From a virus, in IMG/VR virus record IMGVR_UViG_3300035199_000084, positions 1 to 27,586 of that record: a DNA stretch of 27,586 nucleotides. The stretch is one strand, 5' to 3'. Made by a program: the position numbers and the translations under genes. Numbering within the stretch: position 1 is the first letter of the stretch; every line of letters starts with the position of its first letter. The notes beneath the pieces are model-generated. The model was not told the origin of the DNA. It saw only the letters and a program-made list of their open reading frames with translations, and ran no database searches. Positions 14,194 to 22,185 of the stretch are shown piece after piece.

Positions 14194-15005
14194 GCAAAGG
14201 ATCGAATCCCCAAAACATCACTACAACCACATCATCAGAGCCGTCTGAATTTGTCAAACCTTATGTAACAGAAGCGTTTGGTCAGGCACAGGATTTATTT
14301 AGGTCAACAACACCTAACTATTTTCCAAGTCAAACCTATGCAGGTTTCGCACCTGAAACAACGGCAGCGTTAAATCTGGCGAGTACAAGGGCATTAAATA
14401 ATCCTCTTCTTGGATCATCACAGAATGAAATTAACAAGATCCTTCAAGGAGACTATTTAACTCCAACATCCAATCCGTATTTACAGGATTTATACAATCA
14501 AATGGCAGGTGATGTTACTTCAGGCGTTCAATCACAATTTACGAAAGCAGGGAGACTTGGCAGTAGTGCCAATCAAGAAACTTTAGCCAGAGAGTTAGGA
14601 AACTTGGCAACCAATGTCTATGCACCTAACTATCAGACAGAACGAGCAAACATGATGGCAGCAACGCAATTAGCTCCACAACTTGCTCAAGCAGATTATC
14701 AAGACATTCAAGCATTGGGTGGAGTTGGTCAAACAAAAGAAGCGATGGAAATGGCACAGATACAGGATGCTATGGCTCGTTTTGATTTTGAACAGCAAAA
14801 ACCATATTACAAATTACGAGAATATTTAGGATCTATTGGATCACCAGTACCTCAAACTACATCAGCAACCAAACCTGTCTTTAGAAATCAAGGAGCAGGA
14901 ATACTTGGTGGCGCAATGCAAGGTGCTGAACTCGCAGGACTCATACCTGGTATGGGTGCAGGATGGGGTGCTATTGGTGGTGGCTTATTAGGAGGATTTG
15001 CTTAA
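14190..15005 (+). CDS. Probable DNA ejection protein (short)
   Basis: A 271-residue protein with N-terminal EPSEFVKPYVTEAFGQAQDL (17-36) and NYFPSQTYAGFAPETTAAL (about 43-61), then Ala/Gln-rich helices, ending in a glycine-zipper hydrophobic tail (GAGILGG, GMGAGWGAIGGGLLGGFA) over about the last 40 residues. A YP/FP-x-(Q/S)T-(Y/V)A-x-(F) motif and a membrane-active glycine-rich C-terminus are features I associate with short ejection or virion-internal proteins encoded between the neck genes and two large helical proteins. P22 gp7/gp20-like function is inferred from position and composition, not from clear homology. The next ATG overlaps the stop (TAATG). Confidence 0.55.
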   Translation: MSKGSNPQNITTTTSSEPSEFVKPYVTEAFGQAQDLFRSTTPNYFPSQTYAGFAPETTAALNLASTRALNNPLLGSSQNEINKILQGDYLTPTSNPYLQDLYNQMAGDVTSGVQSQFTKAGRLGSSANQETLARELGNLATNVYAPNYQTERANMMAATQLAPQLAQADYQDIQALGGVGQTKEAMEMAQIQDAMARFDFEQQKPYYKLREYLGSIGSPVPQTTSATKPVFRNQGAGILGGAMQGAELAGLIPGMGAGWGAIGGGLLGGFA

Positions 15006-16366
15006 TGGCAAATCAGTATGATGTAAGAAAATCTATTTTAGATGCAGGTTTAAATTATCCTATTAATACAAATCAAATGAATAATGCTCTCGCACAATCA
15101 CATATGATGAATCTTGCAAAAAAAGATTTAAACAATCTTAAAAAAAATCTTAATTATAGTGCATTGAATCAAGCAAGTCCTTATTTAGCTAGAACAAATC
15201 AACCTATGCAGGAAATGGCTAATGTCAGGAGAGTTCAACCACAAGGTTATTCTTCTCTTGGTGGTCAAATGTCTGCAATGGGATTGCCTATGCCAACAGG
15301 ACAAGCAGGACAAAAAAGAACTGCAGATAAAACACCTCCCAACTGGAAAGACAACCTACTTAACTACATTGTCTCGCCAAAAGGAAGAGGAATGGCACAA
15401 GGTCTTTTAGAGGCAAGTGGATATTCAGAAGTTCCAGTTACTTTCGGTCAAGCACTTTCAATGGGAATGAAAAGAGGTACTGAAGCTGAAGCATCAGCAG
15501 CAGCATCACAGTTGGCTAAAGACAAGTTTGCTTATCAAAAATCACAGGATTTAATTGCAAATTTATTAGCTCAAACAGGTTTAGAAATAGAAGAAAAAAA
15601 GATTAAGCCACAAGATAAATTTGAGCAAATAGAAATTGAAGTGCCAGATGGAAAAGGTGGAACAATAAAAGTTCAAGCCAATAAAAATTTAATAACAGGA
15701 GAAGTTAAACCTGTTATGTCTGGTGGTGGAACGAATATTTATAATACATCAGGGCAAGGTGGATGGAAAAAAGTCAATGAAACATTTGGAACTGAAGTAA
15801 CTAATTGGAATTTGAATGGTGGTTATACTAAACAGCTAGAAAATTTAAGTAAAATTGATGATGTTATTGGCACTCTTAAAGAACAAAATGTTACAGGTAA
15901 ATTCACAGGTCTTGTTCCTAGAGTAATTAGGGCATTTATCAATCCAGATTCAGTTGCCATTGAAGATGACATACGATCAATTATTTTCCAGTCATTAAGA
16001 GAAACTTTGGGTGCGCAGTTCACACAGAAAGAAGGAGAAAGACTGGTTGAGGCATCTTTTAATATTTTATTGGGCGAAGAAACAAACATTAAAAGATTGG
16101 AAAGACTAAAATCCACTATTCTTAAAATGGCAGAAGCTAAAGAACAGGCAGCAAAGTATTTTATTGCAAATGATGGCGATATGACTGGATATGAATTTCA
16201 AACTAGCTTTGGTTTTAATGACATCAAGGATGGAATGTGGAAAGTTGAAGATTATACAGGTTTAAACGATGCAGACTTAATAAAATTATTTCAAGGTGCA
16301 GATAAAAATGAGCAAAATTTTATCATTGAAAATGCAGAAGCAATAGGAATTAAATTAGATGAGTAA
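15005..16366 (+). CDS. Probable internal virion/ejection protein (453 aa)
   Basis: A 453-residue, Asn/Gln/Lys-rich, largely helical protein starting MANQYDVRKS. The frame runs upstream to 14963, but that would overlap the glycine-rich end of the previous gene, so the TAATG-coupled ATG at 15005 is used. It has GLLEASGYSEVPVTFGQAL then SMGMKRGTEAEASAAASQ (about 132-170) and a C-terminal helical domain (TQKEGERLVEASFNILLG, about 338-355). Phage ejection or tape-like proteins often carry the 'TFGQALS-x-GM-x-x-(G/A)-x-x-AE' block, seen near such virion genes in marine phages. Placed second in a run of three helical genes before the fibres, it probably enters the cell with the DNA. Function is inferred. 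Confidence 0.6.
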   Translation: MANQYDVRKSILDAGLNYPINTNQMNNALAQSHMMNLAKKDLNNLKKNLNYSALNQASPYLARTNQPMQEMANVRRVQPQGYSSLGGQMSAMGLPMPTGQAGQKRTADKTPPNWKDNLLNYIVSPKGRGMAQGLLEASGYSEVPVTFGQALSMGMKRGTEAEASAAASQLAKDKFAYQKSQDLIANLLAQTGLEIEEKKIKPQDKFEQIEIEVPDGKGGTIKVQANKNLITGEVKPVMSGGGTNIYNTSGQGGWKKVNETFGTEVTNWNLNGGYTKQLENLSKIDDVIGTLKEQNVTGKFTGLVPRVIRAFINPDSVAIEDDIRSIIFQSLRETLGAQFTQKEGERLVEASFNILLGEETNIKRLERLKSTILKMAEAKEQAAKYFIANDGDMTGYEFQTSFGFNDIKDGMWKVEDYTGLNDADLIKLFQGADKNEQNFIIENAEAIGIKLDE

Positions 16367-17885
16367 TAGAGATATAACTTTAAGTCAATTGACTGGCACT
16401 ACGGAGGGCAATGGAGAAGAAAAGGCACAAGCATACCTTAACGAGTATAAACCAGATCAAAATACATTTTTTCAAGCTCTTGGAAATATAAAATCAAGTG
16501 CAACACAATTAGGACACGACATATTAACTCCATTCTTGCATCCAGTTCAAACAGCTAAAAGTATGAAGGATTTAGGATCAAGTGTTGTTAGTTTAATTCG
16601 ACCTGGAGAACAGGGAAATGAACAACTGGCAAAAGAAGTGGGTAATTTTTTTGTTCAGCGATACGGAAGTTTAGACAATATTAAAAAAACTTTTGCCACC
16701 GATCCAGTCGGTATGTTGAGTGATGTGGCTATCATTTTAACTGGTGGAGGTGCATTAGCAGCGAAAGCTCCTGGTGTAGTAGGACAAACAGCAAAAATAG
16801 TAGGAACAGTTGGCAAAACAATTGATCCTATTAATGTAGCAGCTAAAGGAACAAAATTAGCATCCAAAGTTGTAACTAAACCTGCTGAAGCAATTGTTGG
16901 AATGACAACAGGTGCAGGTGGAGAGGCAATTTCTCAAGCTGTAAAAGCAGGTAAGGCAGGTGGCGAAGCAGGAGAAGCGTTTGTTTCTAACTTGCGAGGT
17001 ATGGAAAAAGCTGAAGATGTTGTTGGAGATGCTTTTTCAGCAATGAAAAAAATATCAGAAGAATCAAAAGGAACTTACAAGACTAATTTATTAAAACTGA
17101 AATTAAATAAAGTTCCAGTTAAGTTTTCCAAGATAACTGATGAGATAAATAAATTTAGAAGATCAAAAATGTTTGAGGGAGAATCAACTCTTTCCCTGAA
17201 GGCACAAAAAAAATTAGAATCAATTGATAAAATTATAGCAAATTGGAAAGCAAATAAAAAATTACACAATGCTAAAGGTTTGGATATGCTTAAAAGACGA
17301 ATTGATGCAGAATATCCAACTGGAATACAAGTGGGTGATTCAGGTGTTGTTGTAGCTGAAATAAGAAATTTAATTAAAAATGAAATTATAAATCAAGTTC
17401 CAAATTATGCCAAAGTAATGAAAGCATATGAAAAGGCAATTACATTTGAAAGACAAATGATGAAAGAATTGTCGTTGGGAAATAAAACGGCAGCAGGTAC
17501 GACATTGCGAAAATTACAATCTGTAATGCGTAATAATGTCAATACAAACTTTGGACAACGATTGGATTATGTAAAAGTTTTAGAAGGTGTAACAGATAAG
17601 AATATTATGTCTAAATTAGCAGGACAAAGTTTAAGTTCTTGGACTCCAAGAGGAATACAAGGTTTAGGCGCAGGATCAGTCGCAGCTTATGGTGCATTTG
17701 TTGATCCAACTTTATTAGCAGGTCTGGCTTTTCAATCTCCTAGATTGATGGGAGAAGCAGCATATAAACTTGGTCAAGGAGCTAATATAGCAGGAAAAGT
17801 TCCTGTTGTACCCTTATCTCAATCAGCAAGAGCAGCAGGTTTATTATCTAATCAAGCACTAGAAAAAAGAGGATTATTACAATGA
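16359..17885 (+). CDS. Probable internal virion/ejection protein (508 aa)
   Basis: A 508-residue helical protein overlapping the previous gene by eight bases. It contains an Ala/Gly-rich hydrophobic segment (DVAIILTGGGALAAKAPGVV, about 122-141) and later GAGSVAAYGAFVDPTLLAGL with AFQSPRLMGEAAYKLG (about 435-472). The (S/N)PR-x-(M/V)GEAAYK-x-G motif recurs near the C-terminus of long phage internal proteins. The middle (about 230-420) is Lys-rich helix without enzyme motifs. Membrane-active segments and its location just before the first fibre support a role in the DNA translocation channel. No lytic transglycosylase or peptidase motif was seen in any of the three proteins. Confidence 0.6.
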   Translation: MSNRDITLSQLTGTTEGNGEEKAQAYLNEYKPDQNTFFQALGNIKSSATQLGHDILTPFLHPVQTAKSMKDLGSSVVSLIRPGEQGNEQLAKEVGNFFVQRYGSLDNIKKTFATDPVGMLSDVAIILTGGGALAAKAPGVVGQTAKIVGTVGKTIDPINVAAKGTKLASKVVTKPAEAIVGMTTGAGGEAISQAVKAGKAGGEAGEAFVSNLRGMEKAEDVVGDAFSAMKKISEESKGTYKTNLLKLKLNKVPVKFSKITDEINKFRRSKMFEGESTLSLKAQKKLESIDKIIANWKANKKLHNAKGLDMLKRRIDAEYPTGIQVGDSGVVVAEIRNLIKNEIINQVPNYAKVMKAYEKAITFERQMMKELSLGNKTAAGTTLRKLQSVMRNNVNTNFGQRLDYVKVLEGVTDKNIMSKLAGQSLSSWTPRGIQGLGAGSVAAYGAFVDPTLLAGLAFQSPRLMGEAAYKLGQGANIAGKVPVVPLSQSARAAGLLSNQALEKRGLLQ

Positions 17886-17898
17886 CAAGGAAGAATAA

Positions 17899-19761
17899 AT
17901 GACAGTATCAAATTATAGCACCACAGCCGACAGCAATAGTACGATCAATTCGATCAACATTGCCGAAGGTTGTCCTCCATCGACCATAAATAACGCCATA
18001 CGAAATGAGTTGGCTGATTTAAGAACTTATCTCAATGACTCCTCGTGGTTTATTGTTGGAGACGGAGACGGAGCTTGTACTTTCACCTATTCAAGTGGAA
18101 CGGCTGTAACAGTCGCTTCAACCGATGTCACAACTGCACATCACGCCAACAGGAGATGCAAGGTTGTTGGATCTAATACTGGAACTATTTACGGATTTAT
18201 AGCTTCATCAAGTTTTTCAACGAATACGACAATTAATTTTACTTTTGATTCTGGATCAATCTCGGCTTCCGATGCGACAGTCGATGTTTATTTAGGATCT
18301 CCATACACGAACATTGCAACTTCCAACATCCCTGCAACAGCCGTAAGTGCAAAAACAACGATTACAAGCATAGATTCAGCTAATGACTATATGCTGATAT
18401 GGGATGCAACCGATTCAGCTTTGAAAAAAGCAACAGTAGCCAATACAGTTACGCACCAGGATTTAGACTTTGAAGGTGATAGTGGATCATCATCCGTTGA
18501 TTTAGATTCACAATCATTCGACATCGCAGGTGGAAGTGGAATTACAACAACGGCATCAGGGCAAACCCTGACTGTCGCAGGTGATGACGCAAGTACATCG
18601 GCAAAAGGTGTCGCTTCATTTTCATCAGATAATTTTTCTGCCTCATCTGGCGCAATTAGTATTAAAGATGCAGGGATTGCAAACGCAGAACTTGCTGATA
18701 TGGCAGCCAATACTGTCAAAGTAAGAAATGCAAACTCTTCTGGAGTTCCTTCTGACTTGGCATTAGCGACAACCGAAATAATGATTGGTGATGGAACTGG
18801 CTTCACAGCAGCAGCTCTCTCTGGTGATGCAACTATGACTAATGCAGGAGCAGTTACGATTGCTGACAACGCAATTAATTTAGCCAAACTCGAAGATGGA
18901 ACGCAAGGCGATATTTTATATTATGGTGCAAGTGGAACACCAACACGACTAGGTGCAGGAACATCAGGCGATGTACTGACAACTGGTGGAGGATCAGCTA
19001 ACCCTGCATGGGCAACTCCAACAACTGGCGATATAACTGGAGTAGGCGTTACTTCACCGATTACAGGTGGTGGAACAAGTGGATCTGTTACGATTGCCAT
19101 ACAGGATTCTTCAACAAGTCAAAAAGGAGCAGCAAGTTTCAGTTCAGATAATTTTGCAGCTTCATCAGGAAACATAACAATCAAGGATGCAGGTGTGGCG
19201 AATGCCGAACTCGCTGATATGGCTGCTAATACCATTAAGGTAAGAAACGCCAATTCAAGTGGAGTTCCATCCGATCTCGCACTCGCTACAACAGAAATTT
19301 TAATTGGAGACGGCACAGGATTTACTGCTGCATCGTTATCAAGCGATGTAACAATGACAAATGCAGGTGTTGTAACCATAGCAGCAAACGCAGTTACTTT
19401 AGCCAAACTTGAAGATGGCACTCAAGGAGACATACTTTACTACGGAGCTTCAGGCGCACCAACCAGATTATCGGCAGGTACTTCTGGCGATGTTTTAACT
19501 TCTGGAGGAGGATCGGCAAATCCTGCTTGGGCAACACCGACTACAGGTGACATCACAGGCGTTACGGCAGGAACAGGATTGTCTGGAGGAGGAACTTCAG
19601 GATCAGTAACATTGAATATGGCTGACACAGCCGTTTCAGCAGGATCATATACCAATTCTAGCATCACAGTTGATGCACAAGGAAGATTAACGGCAGCTTC
19701 ATCTGGATCAGCTAGTGGAGCAACACAGGGATTTGCAATTGCAATGGCAGTTGCGCTTTAA
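17899..19761 (+). CDS. Long tail fibre with internal duplication
   Basis: A 620-residue Gly/Ser/Thr/Ala-rich fibre. The N-terminal ~150 residues (SINIAEGCPPSTINNAIRNE, 18-37, then a beta domain) form the probable virion-binding head; the motif (I/V)AEGC-x-P-(S/G)-x-(I/V)NNA-(I/M)R is common in phage fibres. Two copies of a 150-residue unit follow (233-382 and 406-555), 132 of 150 residues identical by my count, each with KVRNANSSGVPSDLALATTE, IMIGDGTGFTAAAL-type and DGTQGDILYYG motifs. The C-terminus ends ITVDAQGRLTAASSG and a short hydrophobic tail. A ribosome site AAGGAAG precedes the ATG. It would trimerise and contact the host surface. Confidence 0.85.
   Translation: MTVSNYSTTADSNSTINSINIAEGCPPSTINNAIRNELADLRTYLNDSSWFIVGDGDGACTFTYSSGTAVTVASTDVTTAHHANRRCKVVGSNTGTIYGFIASSSFSTNTTINFTFDSGSISASDATVDVYLGSPYTNIATSNIPATAVSAKTTITSIDSANDYMLIWDATDSALKKATVANTVTHQDLDFEGDSGSSSVDLDSQSFDIAGGSGITTTASGQTLTVAGDDASTSAKGVASFSSDNFSASSGAISIKDAGIANAELADMAANTVKVRNANSSGVPSDLALATTEIMIGDGTGFTAAALSGDATMTNAGAVTIADNAINLAKLEDGTQGDILYYGASGTPTRLGAGTSGDVLTTGGGSANPAWATPTTGDITGVGVTSPITGGGTSGSVTIAIQDSSTSQKGAASFSSDNFAASSGNITIKDAGVANAELADMAANTIKVRNANSSGVPSDLALATTEILIGDGTGFTAASLSSDVTMTNAGVVTIAANAVTLAKLEDGTQGDILYYGASGAPTRLSAGTSGDVLTSGGGSANPAWATPTTGDITGVTAGTGLSGGGTSGSVTLNMADTAVSAGSYTNSSITVDAQGRLTAASSGSASGATQGFAIAMAVAL
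18595..19044 (+). repeat. Fibre repeat unit, copy 1
   Basis: A 150-codon unit of the long fibre, from TSAKG to TGDITGV. It aligns without gaps to the copy at 19114-19563, differing at 18 of 150 residues by my count, but a large share of synonymous codons differ. Confidence 0.9.
19114..19563 (+). repeat. Fibre repeat unit, copy 2
   Basis: Second 150-codon unit, from TSQKG to TGDITGV. Between 19240 and 19299 it encodes the same 20 residues as 18721-18780, yet 13 of the 20 codons are spelled differently. At DNA level it is therefore a strongly diverged repeat. Confidence 0.9.
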
Positions 19762-19787
19762 CCTATAAAAAAAAAGGAGAATAAAAA

Positions 19788-20126
19788 GTGGCTCAAGATT
19801 TTGAAAAAGCATATAAATCGCAAGTTACAACTTCTGCCCATACATTAATTACATCCAATTCTGATGATGCGATTATTGGTATTCGCCTGACGAATATCAC
19901 TTCATCTGCCATCACAGTTGACTGTTGGATTGATGTGGCAGCAGCAGGAAGTACAGCGTCAATTGTTTACTTGGCTGATGATTTAAGCATTGCACCAAAA
20001 TCAAGTGTAGAGCTTATTCAAGGCGGAGCAAAAGTTGTTATTCAAAGCACAGATTTATTACGGGTACAAGCATCGGCTGCAACTTCATGTGCAGCTTATG
20101 TAAGTTACATAGACGCAATTAGTTAA
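19788..20126 (+). CDS. Small beta-rich fibre-region structural protein
   Basis: A 112-residue protein with GTG start, supported by AAGGAG seven bases upstream. It begins MAQDFEKAYK and continues in short strands (IIGIRLTNITSSAITVDCWI, about 28-47; SVELIQGGAKVVIQSTDLLR). The 'IxGxxLxNxTxxxVxVdV' strand pattern and the 'G-x-(K)-V-V-(L/I)-x-x-x-D-x-(L)-x-V' pattern are typical of small phage tail or fibre accessory proteins. It probably sits at the fibre base or tip. The next gene starts 11 bases downstream behind its own ribosome site. Confidence 0.7.
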   Translation: MAQDFEKAYKSQVTTSAHTLITSNSDDAIIGIRLTNITSSAITVDCWIDVAAAGSTASIVYLADDLSIAPKSSVELIQGGAKVVIQSTDLLRVQASAATSCAAYVSYIDAIS

Positions 20127-20137
20127 GGAGAAATAAT

Positions 20138-20317
20138 ATGGCTGAAACAAAAGATCAAAACGGAACTCTGTACATTGGTCAGGAAAGTGCCAAAGATGGA
20201 ATTTTTACCCATCAGGCAACCATAGACGGAAATCATTACATAGATAGTGCTGTTGTGGCAGGAACTGTCACTTTCACAGGCACAGTAACAGTAACAGGAA
20301 ATTTGGTAATAGTGTGA
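20138..20317 (+). CDS. 59-residue fibre-like structural protein
   Basis: Starts MAETKDQNGT behind an AAGGAG ribosome site with an eight-base gap. The second half is a beta repeat (VVAGTVTFTGTVTVTGNLVI, about 39-58) of the kind that forms short trimeric beta stems at the ends of phage fibres. Its stop overlaps the GTG of the next fibre gene (GTGTGA), so the two are translationally coupled. It may be a free-standing fibre anchor, or the remnant head of a longer fibre that was split from the following gene. Confidence 0.7.
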   Translation: MAETKDQNGTLYIGQESAKDGIFTHQATIDGNHYIDSAVVAGTVTFTGTVTVTGNLVIV

Positions 20318-20871
20318 GTACATTAAACGTAGATAAGGTAGATCCCAGTACAGGCACGGCTTTAGAAATTGGCACTTCTGGTGATACGATCAATGTACCC
20401 TCTGGTGTAACTTTAGATATTAATTCTGGAGCGACACTGGATGCGACAGGAGCAACTGTAACTGGTACTATTGGAAGAGTTTTGCAAGTAGTTCAAGGAA
20501 GTATAAATACTGAAGCAAGTACAACAAATGGAAGTTTTGTAACAACAGGACTTTCTGTAGATATTACACCTAGTTCATCAAGTAACAAGGTATTAGTATT
20601 ATTTAATGGTGTTGGTGGAACAAATGATACTGATGGTAATTATTTTACTCTTTATAGAGATTCAACAAATTTAGGTGGTGGTAGTGGTCATGTTAGAATG
20701 AAAGGAGTTTCAGGTGGTTTTCAATCTGGAATATCTATGTCTGAATTAGATTCCCCATCAACAGCTTCACAAATTAGCTATGTAGTAAGATTTGCACAGG
20801 CTGGTGGAACAGCAACAATATCTACTGGAGATACAAAATCAACAATTACAGCAATGGAGATTGCAGTATGA
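20314..20871 (+). CDS. Tail fibre, cassette 1
   Basis: A 185-residue fibre with GTG start coupled to the previous stop. The N-terminal region LNVDKVDPSTGTALEIGTSG (4-23) and DTINVPSGVTLDI are the typical marine phage fibre anchor. The stem is short (GATLDATGATVTGTIG). The C-terminal domain begins RVLQVVQGS (about 55) and contains VDITPSSSSNKVLVLF and ELDSPSTASQISYVV, ending TITAMEIAV. This C-terminal beta domain, with a (R/K)(V/I)LQVV opening, ITP-x-S-x-SNK and a terminal AMEI(A/G)V, is shared by all three cassette fibres and is a plausible receptor-binding head. It overlaps its partner gene by four bases (ATGA). Confidence 0.8.
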   Translation: MSTLNVDKVDPSTGTALEIGTSGDTINVPSGVTLDINSGATLDATGATVTGTIGRVLQVVQGSINTEASTTNGSFVTTGLSVDITPSSSSNKVLVLFNGVGGTNDTDGNYFTLYRDSTNLGGGSGHVRMKGVSGGFQSGISMSELDSPSTASQISYVVRFAQAGGTATISTGDTKSTITAMEIAV

Positions 20872-21179
20872 AAACAGTTTCAGAAGCAATACTGGTTATC
20901 AATCCAAAAGCCGAATTTACAGTACATAACAATCTTGATTTGGATAATTGTGAAATAGTATGGCATGAAGATACAACACCAATATCAAAAGCAGACATTC
21001 AAACCAAACTTGATGAACTTCAGGCAGACTATGATGCTTTAGATTATGCCCGAAAAAGGAAAGAGGCATACCCCGACATATATGATTACATGGACGGAAT
21101 AGTTAAGAACGATCAAACGCAAATAAATAAATACATAGCTGACTCACAGGCAGTTAAAGTTAGATACCCCAAAGGATAA
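20868..21179 (+). CDS. Fibre partner/chaperone, cassette 1
   Basis: A 103-residue protein. The N-terminal half, VSEAILVINPKAEFTV then NCEIVWHEDTTPISKADI, resembles XkdW-type tail assembly proteins (an AI-x-x-(I/L)-x-P-x-A-x-F block then IEW-x-D). The C-terminal half, LQADYDALDYARKRKEAYP (about 53-71), then a helix and a final RYPKG, is shared with the partners at 21877 and 22941. Because each partner follows one fibre, a dedicated fibre chaperone or capping role is likely but unproven. The start overlaps the fibre stop (ATGA). Confidence 0.7.
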   Translation: MKTVSEAILVINPKAEFTVHNNLDLDNCEIVWHEDTTPISKADIQTKLDELQADYDALDYARKRKEAYPDIYDYMDGIVKNDQTQINKYIADSQAVKVRYPKG

Positions 21180-21182
21180 ACA

Positions 21183-21875
21183 ATGGCAGAACTAAGAGTA
21201 AAAGGAACAGGCACTTTAAAGCTATTTGAGAGTGATAACACAAGTAGTGTTACCATCGCCTCTCCTGCAAGTCTGGGTGCTGACAGGACAATCACACTCC
21301 CTGACGCAAGTGTAACTTTAGCAAGTGGTACTATGCTGGCAACAGATGGATCAGGAGCTAGTTTAACAGCTCTCAACGCATCAGAACTCGGATCAGGAAC
21401 TGTTCCAACAGCAAGACTTGGAAGTGGAACGGCATCCAGTTCTACAGTACTGTATGGCGATCAGACTTACAAAGCAGAGCCTGGTGGTGGAAAGGTATTA
21501 CAGGTTGTAAATTATAGTTTGACTGATAGTAGTGGCATATCAACAACAAGTACATCATATGTTGCTGCTACAGGTGTGGAGGTAGATATTACACCATCTG
21601 CCACAAGTAGCAAAGTTTTAATTCATTTTGTGTCAGGAAATACTTACAAATCGTCTGGTAATTTATATTTTGGACTATATAAAGATGGTAGTAAAGTTGC
21701 AGATATTGGAAAAACTTATAATAGTGTACCTATAGCGTTTCATTATTTAGATTCACCTAGCACGACTTCTGCAATTACTTATGAAATTTATTATTATGCT
21801 AGTACTGGAACAGCATATCTAAAAAATAATGCAAGTAATGCTGTCATTCTTACAGCAATGGAAATAGGAGTATAA
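21183..21875 (+). CDS. Tail fibre, cassette 2
   Basis: A 230-residue fibre starting three bases after the preceding stop. Its N-terminus (MAELRVKGTGTLKLFESDNT, 1-20, then TITLPDASVTLASGTML) differs from those of fibres 1 and 3. A 49-residue linker at 61-109 (LTALNA to LQVV) is 45/49 identical to fibre 3. The receptor-like C-terminal domain starts GGKVLQVVNYS and carries VDITPSATSSKVLIHF and LDSPSTTSAITYEI, ending LTAMEIGV. Anchor, linker and tip thus have different relatives: a domain-swapped fibre. Confidence 0.8.
   Translation: MAELRVKGTGTLKLFESDNTSSVTIASPASLGADRTITLPDASVTLASGTMLATDGSGASLTALNASELGSGTVPTARLGSGTASSSTVLYGDQTYKAEPGGGKVLQVVNYSLTDSSGISTTSTSYVAATGVEVDITPSATSSKVLIHFVSGNTYKSSGNLYFGLYKDGSKVADIGKTYNSVPIAFHYLDSPSTTSAITYEIYYYASTGTAYLKNNASNAVILTAMEIGV
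21363..21509 (+). repeat. Shared fibre linker, copy in cassette 2
   Basis: 49 codons from LTALNA to KVLQVV, including GSGTVPTARLG and VLYGDQTYKAEPGGG. They match 22351-22497 at 45 of 49 residues with many synonymous differences. Confidence 0.85.
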
Positions 21876-21876
21876 A

Positions 21877-22182
21877 ATGGAAATAGATAATAAAGTAGAT
21901 AGACATTTTGCAATCAGAAATACACATCCAACTGTTGTAACTATTTCTGGAGATACAGAAGCCCTAGATGAAAATGGTATTGCAGTTGCATTAGATGAAT
22001 CACTAATTTCTACAGAGATGGATAGACTACAAGCAGAGTATGATGCTTTAGCTTATGCAAGAAAAAGAGAAGCTGAATATCCAAAGATTGGCGATCAATT
22101 AGATAAAATATATCACGAAGGAATTGACGCTTGGAAAGCAGATATGATAACACCAATAAAAAATAAATACCCAAAGGGATAA
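21877..22182 (+). CDS. Fibre partner/chaperone, cassette 2
   Basis: A 101-residue protein one base after the fibre stop. The N-terminal half (HFAIRNTHPTVVTISGDTEA, about 10-29) is unlike the partners in cassettes 1 and 3. The C-terminal half (MDRLQAEYDALAYARKREAE, about 47-66; YPKIGDQLDKIY; end KNKYPKG) is the same family. A constant C-terminal module with changing N-termini suggests that the N-terminal half is matched to its own fibre. Confidence 0.7.
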   Translation: MEIDNKVDRHFAIRNTHPTVVTISGDTEALDENGIAVALDESLISTEMDRLQAEYDALAYARKREAEYPKIGDQLDKIYHEGIDAWKADMITPIKNKYPKG

Positions 22183-22185
22183 ATA

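Noticed and set aside
18387-18887. A 166-residue open frame on the minus strand inside the long fibre gene
   Set aside because: It lies opposite a repetitive Gly/Ser/Ala-rich gene, has no ribosome site, and its composition (Ala/Pro/Ser/Val) is the usual antisense shadow of such a fibre. Similar shadows at 8879-9196 and 19119-19421 were dropped for the same reason.
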